Assembly: GCA_037447605.1 (NCBI GenBank)
Contig: CM074813.1
Span: forward strand, 1,310,097 to 1,374,096
Source of the DNA: Zygnema circumcarinatum
Taxonomy: Eukaryota; Streptophyta; Zygnematophyceae; Zygnematales; Zygnemataceae
Length of the DNA stretch: 64,000 bases
Reading direction: 5' to 3'
This document shows positions 23,801 to 37,104 of this stretch, one piece after another. A program made the position numbers and the translations under genes. The notes under the pieces were generated by a model. That model ran no database searches. It was not told the DNA's origin and was given only the letters and a program-made list of their open reading frames with translations. Numbering within the stretch: the first letter of the stretch is position 1; each line of letters begins with the position of its first letter.

Positions 23801-23954
23801 CGCTCTCAATTTGTCTCCCAGCTGCAGCTTTCAGATTTACTGTGCGCCGGCCCATATCCCGAGTGGCTTCTGGCTCTCCTTTCCTTCCTCGCCTTACCCG
23901 GATATTGTGTGCACGGCCCTCCTCCGCAGCAAGAGAATTTACAGCTGCCCTCAT
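20836..23954 (-). CDS. GT43 glycosyltransferase, IRX14-like, 3 exons
   Basis: Type II Golgi membrane glycosyltransferase of family GT43. In plants, IRX9/IRX14 members build the xylan backbone; animal members are glucuronyltransferases. Exons: 23954-23077, 22482-21796, 21403-20836, joining in phase to 710 residues. A basic N-terminus is followed by one membrane anchor at about residues 62-84, then an acidic stem with little similarity. The catalytic domain holds LLIAITPTFMRTFQTVHM, LLWVVIEAPRRTNDTAAIL, the donor/metal site FADDSSVF (Asp308-Asp309), QKVRWFGA, WGSFVLNSRLLWDD, and the closing LPIVVPAKRTPWP that marks IRX14-type proteins. About 170 residues after that are low-complexity and charged (Glu/Lys/Ala, then Arg-rich), much longer than the usual tail. 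The ATG at 23954 is the first in frame; an alternative Met is 33 codons on. Activity on xylan is inferred, not shown. Confidence 0.88.
22735..22776 (+). repeat. (ATGTC)n pentanucleotide microsatellite
   Basis: About eight copies of ATGTC, two altered to ATGTA, in intron 1 of the GT43 gene. Confidence 0.85.
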
Positions 23955-25500
23955 GTGCCTTGGCACCTATACATCTTCTGCAGACCAGTTGAAGTCCGCA
24001 GCACCTCACGGAACAGAAAAGCATATGTCCCTTGTCGGAAGGTGACAACCTGCAGAGCAATATAGGGTTCTCCTGGAGGAGATTGCAGGCGTTACCATGC
24101 GGAAAGTTTGCAGCGCTTTAATGGCCTTTGTAAGGCCATGCAGTATATCACTGGAAGAGATTCAGCTTCCTAATGGAAGATCGGCACGAGAGACTTGATT
24201 ACCGCTTGAAACCGCCAATGCAAAAGGAAACTACGAGAGCGACAGCTCCTCATGCTGCACCTGACCCTGCCGTCGCCCTAATGCCAGAACATGATCACCA
24301 AACATTCATCACTTCTCATCCTTTCTCTCAGCCACTCAGTCGCTTCTGCGAAACCGCTCCATACGAAAGACGCTTCCTTCCTTTTTAACGCCACGCCACC
24401 CCTGCCCTAACCCTAACTCTAACCCTAAAATCTCCGACCACCACTCCAAACCCTTCTCCCTCTCCTCTCTTTCCTCCTCCCTCCTCCCTCTGCCTCCGTC
24501 TCTCCCCCCTGATACGCGCCTCCTCCTCCCTCCCCCAGCGCGTATCCCGTATTTTCCAAGGCCTAGATTATTGACCGCCCTGCCGCCTGCCCGCCCGCCC
24601 CGCCCCGCTCCGGCCCTCTGCAGGCAGCGAAGCGCGCCTTCCTCCTCCTCCAACACCTCCCTCAGCACCTGCACCACCAGCAGCAGCAGCAGCGGCAGGC
24701 GCAGGGCCAGAGCGGGAGGGACGGACGGACGGACGGAACGGGCACGGGCACGGACGGGTGAACCGCCACGTGGCGCGCTCCGAGAGGCTCACTCGCAGCT
24801 CGCACGAGCGGCGCGGGGCGGCTCGCGCATGGATCGCGCGGTTCGCGGTTCCGTTTCGGTTGGCCGTACGTTCGTACGGTTGGCATTGTCGGGGGGGCAG
24901 GCGGTCGCCTGACGGCCAATGGGGAGAGGACACGCGCGAGAAGATTTGTCGGTGGGGCTGTCCACTGGAACTGTGTCGCTGGCAGTTCGCAGTTGGGAGC
25001 AGAACCGAGGCCGCATGGGAATGTAGTTGGTTTGTCGGTTCCCGGCTGTGTCAGTGTCCAAAAAGCTGACAGTCAGCCACTGGAGCGGATGATGCCATGC
25101 CATGCCATGCCGACCCATACGACTGTGAGGGCCCGGTCCCATCACCGCCTGCAGCGCCCCTCGCCCACTCCCCGCCGTCGATCCACCTCAATCGAACGGA
25201 CGCGCTGCAGCCCCCGCCCGCCGATCCCGCGCGGGCTGGTACGTACGGCGGAGCGCCCAAGGGGGGGGGGACGTCGGCAGAGGGCGCGGTGACCGCGGTG
25301 GCCCTACAGTCTCCGCGGTGTTCGTACGTGCCGTACAAACTGCCGTACACTCACCGGTCGTCAGTTGGGTCGGTTCGTCGGGTCGGTGTAGGCCGTACAG
25401 CCATGCCACGTCGGTGCCACGTAGATGTATTCCGCGCTAACGTCACACGTGCCGGCCTGACGACGTGCCATGTCATGCCTTCCACAAGTAGTCACTCTCG
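23955..25500. promoter_or_regulatory. Upstream region of the GT43 gene
   Basis: Sequence before the minus-strand GT43 start codon. It has a telomere-like tract at 24405-24429, a CT-rich stretch to about 24535, and a GC-rich island from about 24560 to 25480 with GGAC repeats, CCACGTGG-type cores and many CGTACG/CCGTAC motifs. No convincing coding exon is visible on the plus strand, so the island has no obvious plus-strand partner. Confidence 0.5.
24405..24429 (+). repeat. Short telomere-like CCCTAA tract
   Basis: Four imperfect CCCTAA/TCTAA units ending in AACCCTAAAA, about 450 bases upstream of the GT43 ATG. The last unit matches the plant telo-box core AACCCTAA, known in promoters of growth-related genes. 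It is too short to be a telomere. Confidence 0.6.
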
Positions 25501-28137
25501 TTTGGGATACTCTTTCCCCCTTTTACACCTCTCTCCTTTCTCCCTCTCCCCTTCCCACTCCTCTCCCTGCTCTTTTCATTTTCGTTTTCGCTCTCCTTCT
25601 CTTTCTCGTCCTTTATTACGAGAGGTCTGTGTTCTCTCCCTTCTCTTTTCTCTATTGTTCTTTCACTCGCCCTTGTCCTCTATTGCAATAATGGATATAG
25701 TTATTGTTCATCTTCATCCTCAGATAGATAAAGAGAAACAAGCAGAGAGAACGACACGGAAAGAAAGAGGGGCTGGCTACCAGGTGGAGCCCCTCGCCAC
25801 TTCCACAAATGTGCATGTTTGATCACGTCACGTGTCGCTCCACGCCTCTGGACGTGCACGTGCAACCGCAATCAAAAGCAACCAATCGCGCACAGGCACA
25901 GCCAAATGCAAACAGATCCAGCCAAATGCAAGCAAACATGACCACACGGAACCAAACGCAGACAAGTACATGCAGAAATTCAAAGATGCAACCGCACACA
26001 GCCAAATGAAAACAAACAGAACTTGACACAACCAAACACATAAAAACATAATAACCCGCAACCAAATGCAAAACCACGCAATCAAAAACAACCAAGCGCC
26101 CCCAAACGCGATAATGACATACAAAAACAAGAAAAACGCAACCACACAACCAATTACAAGTAAGCGCAACCAGACGCAGCCACAGACAACAAGACGCGAG
26201 CAGACCTAGCCGGACACAATCACACGCACGCGCAACCACATATTCCGTAGTTCCCACTACCCGATTCCCTTTCCATGAGTTGTGAGCCTAGGGGAAATGA
26301 ATGACATGTGTGTGGACACGACCAAAGAAACGCAAAGGAGCTACGAGCGTTGTAGAAACGTCCTTTGAAGCCGCATCCTCCGCTTGTCCTTTGATAAATG
26401 TCGCGGTGTGAGAGAGACTGGGCAACATGGCGGTTGCTCGTTCATCGTGTGGGACTTTCCTTGGAGCGTAGCCCGTACGGTACGGCCGAGCGGCACCGCT
26501 CCCGCCCGGTACGGTGCAGGCCCGCCGCGGCTACAAATATGCTCTACAGTACTGCTACGTCTAGGCTACAGCTACAGGCTACGGACTACGGTGGCGCATA
26601 GGACCCGCACGCGCGAGGACGCCACGTGGGTGCCACGTTGGCACCGACTTGGCTGACGTGATTCGGCCACGGACGGACTTGGCATCGTGTCCGCCCATTG
26701 CGCGTGCGAATGGTAATCGGCGGCTCTGCTTAGGCCGCCATGTTGGCACAGAATTCCATGGGGCCGCGTTTCGCCAACGTGGCGCCAACGTGGAGACGAC
26801 ATGGCGTCGACGTGGCTGCCACGCCATCGTTCAGGAGTTGTTTTCATGCGGAGGCGCCGTGACGGCGGTACAACCATTCGCGTGCCGCCACGTGGTAACC
26901 AAAGATCCGGCAGCGTGCGACTGCCATGCTGGCGCGTATTCGTACACCAAAATGTGTACGGCCGAAACTCATTGTACGAACGACGTGAAAAACGGGATTT
27001 CGCAGGATTGGGAAACTCGGTCTCATGGAACTGGCGTTTCCTTCTGCGAATCGACTCGTCCTCCGTGGACCGTGACGGACTGTTACGGAATGCGCTCACG
27101 GTAACAGTACCGGGCCCTGCGGCAGAAGGGCAGCAGAGGCCTCCCCCAGACCGCAGGACGTTGGGCTTCATTCCATGCGCGGAGGCATCATGGTGCAACC
27201 GCTAGGGCCGCTGTGTCACACCTCCCATACCCCACAGTCCTTTTTATTTCCACAAAGGCCCATCACATATACAGCACACAACCTCCAACAAACCGGCGTA
27301 GGTGTCTCTCCGTAGCCGCAAACTCTACTGGCTCGCCTCGTCACGGTCTAACTATTACACGTCACGGCTAAATATCAAAACCTAGAGTGCAAACCGCCAT
27401 ACTACAAAGCACAAGAGCTAGCAGTAAACGACCCTTAGGGCCAACACGGTAGCTGGAAAAGGGAGAGAAGCAAACCACCTCTCCGCTAGCTTAGCATGCA
27501 AAAGCTCCCTTAGCAACTAAATACACACCTGCATTGAACCTATACATACTCCTTCCTATGTCGACATTCTAGGTATAGACAGGCTTGAACACGATGCCTA
27601 TTTCTACACTTGAACCAATGCTGCCACCCTTAAGGTGCCAGCATTTCCCTTTCTAAGGCGCAATGAAAGCGGGGACCCCTGTTCAAGGAATACATGCCAT
27701 GCCCGCCCCCCACAGAGGTTGCCCATGGCATTTCCATGGCCATGCATGCACGGCGGCTAAACATTAAGAGGTTGGTGTCAGCCACCCAAAGGCGCCGGTG
27801 GCTAAGGCTTGGGAGTGATGTTCCTGCGCTCAAGGAAGCTGACCAGCTGCCTGTGTGAACGGATGCTGATGATGTCTTCCCAGAGCGCTCTCCTGCATCA
27901 CATACGCATGGGCCTTAGCATTACCACATCACATTAGCTTAACTCACTGAACGGAGGTAGGGTTGCTGGGGTTGATGGTCAGTTTTCACAAGTAAGCACA
28001 TACATGCTCGTGGGTGGGTCTTCATATTCTTTACATACAAAAGATGTGGTTTTTTCAGGCAAAGAGCAAGTAAGCCGAAGAAAGAAAGAAATGAACCCAT
28101 TCGGTGGTGGCGACCCTTCAGCATTTATTGGCAGTCA
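25501..28137. other. Gene-poor interval with repeats and GC islands
   Basis: It begins with a pyrimidine-rich tract (about 25500-25680), followed by the CA-biased minisatellite, then a second GC-rich island (about 26380-27180) with GTAC and ACGT cores. From 27200 to 28137 the sequence is ordinary and AT-richer, and should include the 3' end of the LysM gene transcript. Open frames of 60-208 codons inside the island show no family similarity and I read them as composition effects. Confidence 0.5.
25861..26240 (+). repeat. Degenerate CA-biased minisatellite (CAACCAAAYGCA-like)
   Basis: Some 20 or more degenerate units built around ACCAAAYGCA / GCCAAATGCA / GCAACCA with spacing near 14-17 bases. 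The plus strand is rich in A and C and poor in T and G, a strong strand asymmetry found nowhere else in the window. The repeat opens long frames on the minus strand that I do not consider genes. Confidence 0.75.
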
Positions 28138-31100
28138 TCATGCTTTAGGTGTAGCCAGCTTTTGATAGTACCTCTTCTCGCTAAAGAGGAGCTCGGAGGT
28201 AACAAAACTTGTCAAGATTGCGAGGCCGATCATTTCCAAGCCGCCTTGCCCTGCAAATAGCAATAGCAGGATGCCACATCAGCTCAAGGAAGTAGATGGG
28301 AAGGATAAATTCTCTGCAATGGAATAAGCTGCCCATGGTTCATTGTTCATGGTCTGCATGAACCATGGGCCCATGGAGACCCATGGTTCGGGTGTTGCAA
28401 AAACCCTAACCTGGCCCTAGACATACCCCTCGGCAAAATCGCAATACGCGAGTCAGCGACTCTTTACAAGCTACAAATGCTCTTCAATAAACTTTTGAAA
28501 GCCCTAAGACAAACCAAGCCTAGCTGCACAACACGAGCAAGTACTTTTCCCCTGCAAAAGAAAACCAATGACGGAAAATCGAAGATGAGCAGCAAGTTGC
28601 TAGTCCAAGTTTAGGCACATGTATGGGCTTTTAAACCCACAGCCGTCAAACTTGCTTCTGCATCATGACTTCTGCATCCGGACAGCAGTATAAACAAATG
28701 CCCATACGTTCAATGGTTCGCATGTTCCTTCAAATGTATACAGTAGCACACAGCCCATTAGTCACTTGTCCGGCCGGGGGAAGGGAGGGGGGGGGGTAGA
28801 GGGGGGGCGATATACATCCTGCAGTGAAGGTGGCCGCAGCTCCAGCTCCAACTGCAGCCACTGCTGGCGTGACACGTGGTACAGCCCTGACATTTTCTCC
28901 CATATTTACCTGCAGAGGGAGGAAGCAGGGTGACCGTACAAGCTCTTGTTAGTTCTGCACTTACAACATAGAGTCAACCAACATACATCGGCATAGAGCT
29001 GATAAACTACTCGATAGCCCAATGCTGCTGATACAGGTCCAATGGCAACCACTAAATAAAAATCACCGGATAGCGCTTGTAAACAGCAGCAAAGACGCAG
29101 TAGGCATTTCTGCTGTTGCTGTCATTTTTTGTAACTTTCGGAGACAAACCAGCGAATAAGTAAGGCTCGGCTTCTGGACCATCAACAGGGAAAGCTCTTC
29201 ACCAGAAGCAGAACCATGCCATGCTACTAAGGAGTCGTACAAAACAAGTGGTAAAAGTGTTGAGTAGAAAAAACGCAAGCTACGAAACTTAAAAAAAGCA
29301 CGAGGAGAACGCCAACGAGACAATGGTGATTCAGCTGAGACAGTCTCCCTCAACTGACATTATAACCCATGTTTAAAAAGCCCACAAACTGACCACTCCC
29401 GGATGTGCAGAAGCTTGCAAAACTCACTGGCCCGAATACTTACTGAGTCAGTTGCTCCTATTGGATCTTCAGGCTCCTCTCGCACTCCCTCCTGCTTCTC
29501 AGGAGCCATCATCTTCTCCAACACCTCTACTGCAAAGGCGGATGACGATTGTGAGGGTGAACTTGTGCCCTCACTTTCACTATCTAACGACGCACCGAGA
29601 GGCTCCTCCAAGAGTATCGGCGGCGTATCAAATGGTGAATCGAAACGAAGGCTGTATGCAGCAGGTTTGCTCAGAGATGCAGTCTGCAGGTTCAGACCGA
29701 TTGAAGCTTCTTTCAGCCCACCATTTGAACTCTCCTCACTGCTCTTTGGAGCTGCTTCCTCTGGTTTAGGCACTACTGCTTCCTTCCCTAAGGACGATAA
29801 ACTCTGCTCAACTTCAGCATCCTTCACCTTTTCAGATTCAATCGCAGCAGCAAAAGGTCGGACAGCAGGCGGGGATTGAGGACTAGATTCCGCCAAAAAG
29901 CCCGGTGTAGCATATCGAGCCGAATAATATGACAGCGAAGATATCGGAGAAATCTTCGGTTCATCCGGTAAGTCTGGTTTTGGCAAGTCGACATTGAACC
30001 CGGGTGTAGCGTACGTAGCCGGATAATACGACAGGGAAGCCATTGGCTCCTCTGTGTCCAATACTTTAGGCAAGCCAACAGTGGATTTGACTTCCACTTC
30101 CCTTCCTTCAGGTGTCTGCAAGTCGTTTGGCACGTTGACAGCGGTCTTAGACATATCAATGGTTGAGGTTGTGGGTGCCACTGTGTTCTCCTTCAAATCA
30201 TCTGCCAAGCCTCCGTCTGGGTTCACTGCAGGAGGTAGGTCAGACCCCCCTCCTGACGAATTTGGAGGAAACCCCTGTTTATCTTTGTGCTCCTTTTTCA
30301 TGTCACGCTTCAGTAGCCCGAAAAGTCCAATAAGCACCAAAAGGACCCCAAGAAGGAGAACTTGAAGGCCAGCTTTGCTCCATGGTCCACTCTTTGGAGA
30401 GCTTGTAGGTGGAGGAGGGGAGCTGCTTGCACCAAACCACTGCTTGCCAGTGAGTGCTTTTGGATGGCTCACAGGAGGTGGAGTTGAGGCTTTGTGGACG
30501 ACGATTCGATCTGCAAGCTCTTTTGGAGCCTCGCCACGCCAAGCTTCTTTGGGGACCTTCAAGAACTTTCCCACCTGAATGGCGTTTACGTCTGCGATCT
30601 GGTTGACTGCTGTCCACTCGCTCACTTTGCTGTTGAACTTGTCTGCCAGCTCACTGAGGGTATCTTTGGCTCTAACTTCTAGAAACACTTCTTCGGAGTC
30701 AGCTTCAGGTGCAACGGGAACCTGACAAGCAGAAGCAAAGCTCATCGAAGTAGCATCAGAATCAAGCACATGAAGGGACAATTAAGAAGTTAACTGATGT
30801 GCAAGTGCGCTCAATGCATTATTTCTGCCACACGATCTGTCATACTACAAGTAGTTCTTGTGGTCGCCTTAAGAGGAGCTGAATTACCAACAAATAACTT
30901 TGGAAGTAAACAGATCTGATATGAACTGTGCGCAATTGTTTTCTCCGAGATGGGATGTTATTTTGAAGATAAAGAACATAACAGGACGTCAGTCCGGTCA
31001 CCGCTGTTGTATACCATCACTCAACACTAGAAATGTACGTGTATAGGTGCCCTCATTCAAATACTTACCTCAACTGCATGACTTGTTCGCACATTTAAAA

Positions 31101-32089
31101 GGTAAACCTGCCACTTTTATCCCTGCCCTTCTTAAACCAAATTCTGAATGCACCTTCCTACGGCTGCGGACATCGTTTGGAAAAGAAGCTGAAGGCATTC
31201 CTTCTCCGTTGCTAAGTAAAGCAGCATTGGGGTTGAGAACAATTCATTCTGGTGGATGTGCTATGGGAAAAAAGAGCAAACGAAATAGGATGCTTTCAAG
31301 AAAAAACACCACCTACATTTATTAAAATGCCAATGAATTCACTCTACTAGCGCAAGACCTACTTATTACAAGCAAAGGCTATACTTAGCGACTCCTCCAT
31401 AGCCCATATTAAACAGTAGAGAAGGCGGAGTCTGCATTCCCTTCTTCCGCACGAACTCCTCCTGTTTATTTTCTTGATGCAAGCAATGCTAACGTTACAA
31501 CCATTCACCCCTTCTCCAAATTTTCTTGCTGAAACTCTACTCACGCCTTAAGACGAACTTATTCTCGGTACAATGACTCCTTTAAAGCCCATGGTATCCT
31601 CATAAGATAAATATAGAGAAGGAGAGAGGGAAAGAGGAGGGAAGGAGAAGAGACGAAGGGGTCTACCTCACGCCATTTCACCAACAGGATACATTTATAA
31701 GGTTCTGCATGCTCGCAGTGCAGGAGAACTTTCAGGACCTAAAAGATGAATACCTCGCTTTCTGCACGCGGCGCCATTACCCTCGTCCCCTTCGCTGACG
31801 GGCGCTGTCCTCTAGGCTGCAGCAAGTTCCTCTTTAAAGAAGAGCCCATAAAGCTGCCTCTAATAGAAAGCGCCCAAACTTTAATTTTTTTCTGGGATTG
31901 CAACGTTCTCAGCCGACCGTTCAAGAGCTGTTGCGGAGATAATTGATACTTGGGCAACAATTCCCTGCACCCAGAAACTTGCAGTGATGCAGACCTATTC
32001 GCAAGGGTTGCATTCTGGCAAGCAGACTGTGCTGCAGGCGTTCCAGGAGCCAGCCAATTAACCGACTTGGACACCACTGGCGCCTGCAT
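28138..32089 (-). CDS. LysM-domain membrane protein, probably plastid-targeted, 4 exons
   Basis: Exons: 32089-31754, 30721-29444, 28909-28816, 28250-28138, joining in phase to 606 residues. Residues 1 to about 112 are Ser/Ala/Arg-rich with few acids, like a plastid transit peptide. One LysM domain follows at about 124-170 (LEVRAKDTLSELADKFN ... VGKFLKVP); LysM domains bind glycans such as peptidoglycan or chitin. A Pro/Ser linker leads to a membrane segment at about 229-249 (LLLGVLLVLIGLFGLL) followed by a Lys-rich stretch. The long middle is disordered and contains the repeat SLSYY-x-A-x-YATPGF twice (about residues 341 and 374). The C-terminus has two hydrophobic helices (about 553-569 and 575-590) and ends LATPKA. 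I know no named protein with this layout. Location and ligand are inferred. Intron 3 holds a G-rich tract and a 13-bp inverted repeat. Confidence 0.8.
28331..28370. repeat. 13-bp perfect inverted repeat
   Basis: Arms GCCCATGGTTCAT (28331-28343) and ATGAACCATGGGC (28358-28370) flank a 14-base loop in intron 3 of the LysM gene. CCATGG and CCATGGTTC recur just to the right. An AAACCCTAA telo-box-like element follows near 28401-28409. Confidence 0.85.
28776..28807 (+). repeat. G-rich tract with G-quadruplex potential
   Basis: Four or more runs of 3-10 G separated by one to three bases, immediately inside the donor end of intron 3 of the LysM gene. The transcript carries the C-rich complement. 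Confidence 0.8.
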
Positions 32090-34449
32090 CTTTGCAGTTC
32101 CCGATACGAGAAAGGCTTCCAAATGCACAAATTACTTCAGAATTGATCAATTTTTCAATTCCTAGCTTTAGCTCCGCCAGACTATTGCCCCTGAAAACAG
32201 AATCTACCCTCCCTCCTGCAATTACTGGAATGCAGGTGTCTACAGAAGCCTTCCCTTAGAGAGGGAGGACGAGGGAGAAGGCCAATGGCTCGAGTTCAAG
32301 GACGATTGTCAGGTCCACATGGAAAATTCAACTCGAGGACGATATCTGAAACCGACGGAGCCGATCCACTTTTGCGCCAATCAGCGGCCAGAAAGTGCGG
32401 ATCGGCCGTCAGCGATCAACCAAGAGCCGGCGACCTAGATCAACAGATGGATCGCGAGATATTAACCAGCAGGTAGATCCGACGATATTTCAGCAAGGTG
32501 GATCCCCATCGGACCGTTGGTCGGCGTTGACCCTCGCGGCCGCTGATTGGCCGCCTTGAGCATTTTTTGGATCAGCCTAGAGGCATGTCGTTACGTGACG
32601 CGACAGAACGTCACGCCGCTCCTAGTCCTCGGGTGGTTGCGAGTTGTGCTCGCGCGAGATGGCTCAAAGCCGGAGAGGGGAAAGAATTTCAAAGGAATAA
32701 TGCTGCGCCAGTGAATGGAATTAGAGTCACAAAGGCTGCCTTGTAGGGTATCATGTGTTGTTGTGGGACTGCCCATGACTACGAAACGAAACGACTGCTT
32801 GACAATGACGACAATCGAGTGGTTCCACATGCAATTCTCGCATAGTCGTTTCGGTATGGTCTGAGCCTACAGTCTGCAGGAGGTCAAACACCCGTTTATA
32901 CCTCGTCTGCATGAGGCTTCTGTCGACTAAACATGTCAAACGCCTGCTACAACGAGTGCTGGTGACAATGAGAGGGCTGACCTTTATTTACAACCACGTG
33001 AACCATCAACCATCCGATTGATGGTTCTGAACATAGTGAGCATTAAGCTCACTGTCTTATGCATTGACCATTACTACGAAGCACGTGTGCTTTTAGAAAA
33101 TTTTCTAACAAAACGAGGGCTGTAGACCCACAATACCCGCGAACTGCATGCCCGTAGTCGATACAACAGCCCAAATGGGCTGTACTCCATATTCCATGGC
33201 CCAACATGCATACTCCACAAGATGATTTTCATACATGTACGCGCTTATAGTTTCAATAGAAGACCAAGGGCAGAGGGTAGATGTATGTTTCACACAAACA
33301 ACCGTTGACCTCCGTTCCGTTTGAATATTTGAAAGTTATGGAGGACATCGGTATGGAGTGGAGAGATAGGGGGTATTGACTTAGGGGGTCCTGCTGTACA
33401 GATTGCAGAATCACTGGGCAGGCAGCACATTGTAACGAACTGGCGGGCTATCCACAAGTGAGAGATAGCAAGAAAACGTTGCCCTCAAGGACCCACATGG
33501 CCCAAATGAAATCTCATGAGGTTGGTATGACTGCAGCAGTCTGCATGCCTTCGCTATATTGCCTTTGAGCTTCAGGAGGCAAGCTAATGTTTTGTTCCCA
33601 CGTGTATGGCGACTATGGGAAACCGACGATACTGATGCCCTGTGTGCATCACCCAACTACTGTGACGGAAGTTTCATCAATAGTGTTGGATCCAGTAAAT
33701 CGACACCAGCACTCAAGACACGCTAAGGAACGGGCAGGGTTGGACAGGTAAGATTCCCAACTGAGGCTTGCTGGGCACTGGCAAGATTCTCATTGTGTCT
33801 GTTAGTCCTCGTCATGTCATCGACTAGCGGAATGAACTCGCTGTGACCCTGTGATTCTTGCTGATAAGCAGTGGATACGCAAGGAAAGACACAAAATTAC
33901 AAATACCTAGCCAGAGATTAGTCCTGGCATGACCATGCAAATGCCCCGACCATTTACAAGGGAGAAAAAACACTACTGGGTATCACCAGTTGAATAGTAC
34001 TTCATGTTATGTATAAAACAAGGTATTGTGTGTGGTTACTCCGTGACTCTAGTAATCCCTCCACGAACCTACAAGGGCATTAGTTTAGCTGCACTTCCCC
34101 CATAACATTTTTTTGCTCCTGCCCTTACAATGCCAATTCTAGCCTATGAGTCGATGCAATGAGCAGAACCAACCTCCGGAACATTTTCTCACCAGCCCTG
34201 ACAAAAGACTTGTCCACTTTTTGAAAAGTGAAAAACACAATTCTTTTTGCTGCAATATTCAATATTTGATCAACTCAACCTCTTCGTACTCATAAGAAGA
34301 GACCCAGAAACCTCACTCTTTCTGGTCGTGGCGCACACATCAACACGTAGACTATAAATGAGCACCATGAACCACGACGCATGTCTGCTTCCATTCCGTC
34401 CCTGAAACGATTCAATTGTCTTTCCTATCCACATTTTTTCTTGCCGGGA
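32090..34449. other. Intergenic region between LysM and Rab7 genes
   Basis: The first 500 bases upstream of the LysM start codon turn GC-rich (about 32300-32600) with repeated GATC/GGATC words and are probably its promoter. The rest has only short frames without family motifs, two neighbouring hairpins at 33000-33053, and the 3' flank of the Rab7 gene. Confidence 0.5.
33000..33053. repeat. Two tandem perfect hairpins
   Basis: GAACCATCAA (33000-33009) pairs with TTGATGGTTC (33018-33027) over an 8-base loop. Right after it, AGTGAGC (33035-33041) pairs with GCTCACT (33047-33053) over a 5-base loop. No coding sequence surrounds them. Confidence 0.8.
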
Positions 34450-36208
<1,759 letters not shown>

Positions 36209-36818
36209 ATCTGCAAACCGAGCAAAGTTTCCAGGCCTGCAACGAGAGTTCAGGCAGACATGGAGTCTTGGAAGGGTGAAAACTTTCGCCTTTCTGCAGC
36301 AGGGACCATACGGAAGCTTCGTGACACCCTCCCTCCCTTTTCGGGAGCGCCACGTGTGACCCCAGTTCCAAACCTGCAGGAAACCTTTAGTTTGATGACG
36401 TCATTTAGTTGTAAAGTGAGGCGTAGAACATGAGCGAGACCTGCGCGGAATGGACGGCGTTCCCTATTAAAAAATGAGGCATTTTTTGTCGTTTAGGGAC
36501 TCAAAAAAACAGATGACGCCATCCGAGAAACTGAGAAATTCAGAGGCAGTCGGAGCTCTCCGCCGGCGAGTGTGAACGGACGTTCGTTCACTTTAATAAG
36601 TTAAACTGGGAAGTCGAAACAGATGTGACTTTATGGCGCTACATCCGCCCCTTAAAGTAACGCATAACCAGTAGTTTGCCCACGTGGCTCTCGGTGACTG
36701 GTTGTAAGGGACAAATTACTTTGCCCTGAACTAAGCCTCGCCAACGTAATAGCGTTGAACAAGAAATATAACTGGACGGTAACTATAACAGCGTCATGGA
36801 GAGGAGTGGGTGTCCGTC

Positions 36819-36827
36819 TTTCCCGCC
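36819..36827 (+). promoter_or_regulatory. E2F site TTTCCCGCC
   Basis: An exact match to the E2F/DP consensus TTTSSCGC, 278 bases upstream of the DNA polymerase delta ATG. E2F sites drive S-phase expression of replication genes in plants and animals. Confidence 0.75.
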
Positions 36828-36861
36828 CGAATGGTATTCTGAAAATGAGGGCCCAGACTGC

Positions 36862-36870
36862 TTTCCCGCG
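36862..36870 (+). promoter_or_regulatory. E2F site TTTCCCGCG
   Basis: A second exact TTTSSCGC match in the same orientation, 43 bases after the first and 235 bases upstream of the polymerase delta ATG. Paired sites are typical of strongly E2F-regulated replication genes. Confidence 0.78.
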
Positions 36871-37104
36871 CTCACCAGCTGTTTGGCAGCGCAGGCACAG
36901 CCTTGAATGCTATCAGTAATAATGTCTGGTGCGTAAGGGCAATTTGACCCATTGAAGGTTCATTCGGGCCCGCATCTGTTGGCGTCCTTTGTTGTGGCTT
37001 CCTTTATTGTTGGTGACTGCAGCTCTTTTTTTTTTACAAGTAGCAACATACAACTTGTTTGCTTTATCGAGTTTTCCTTCCAAGCAATCTTCGAGAAACA
37101 AGTC

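Larger units (their letters stand above)
36209..37104. promoter_or_regulatory. Shared upstream region of Rab7 (-) and polymerase delta (+)
   Basis: The interval holds both promoters. Its right half carries two exact E2F sites pointing toward polymerase delta. Some transcript leader sequence must lie at each end. A T-rich run near 37026-37034 precedes the polymerase start codon. Confidence 0.7.

Noticed and set aside
25823-26257. Cys/Val/Leu-rich minus-strand frame of 144 codons
   Set aside because: It is the translated shadow of the CA-biased minisatellite.
26572-27198. Minus-strand open frame of 208 codons in the second GC island
   Set aside because: No domain, unusual Arg/His/Trp-rich composition, and a competing plus-strand frame over the same bases.
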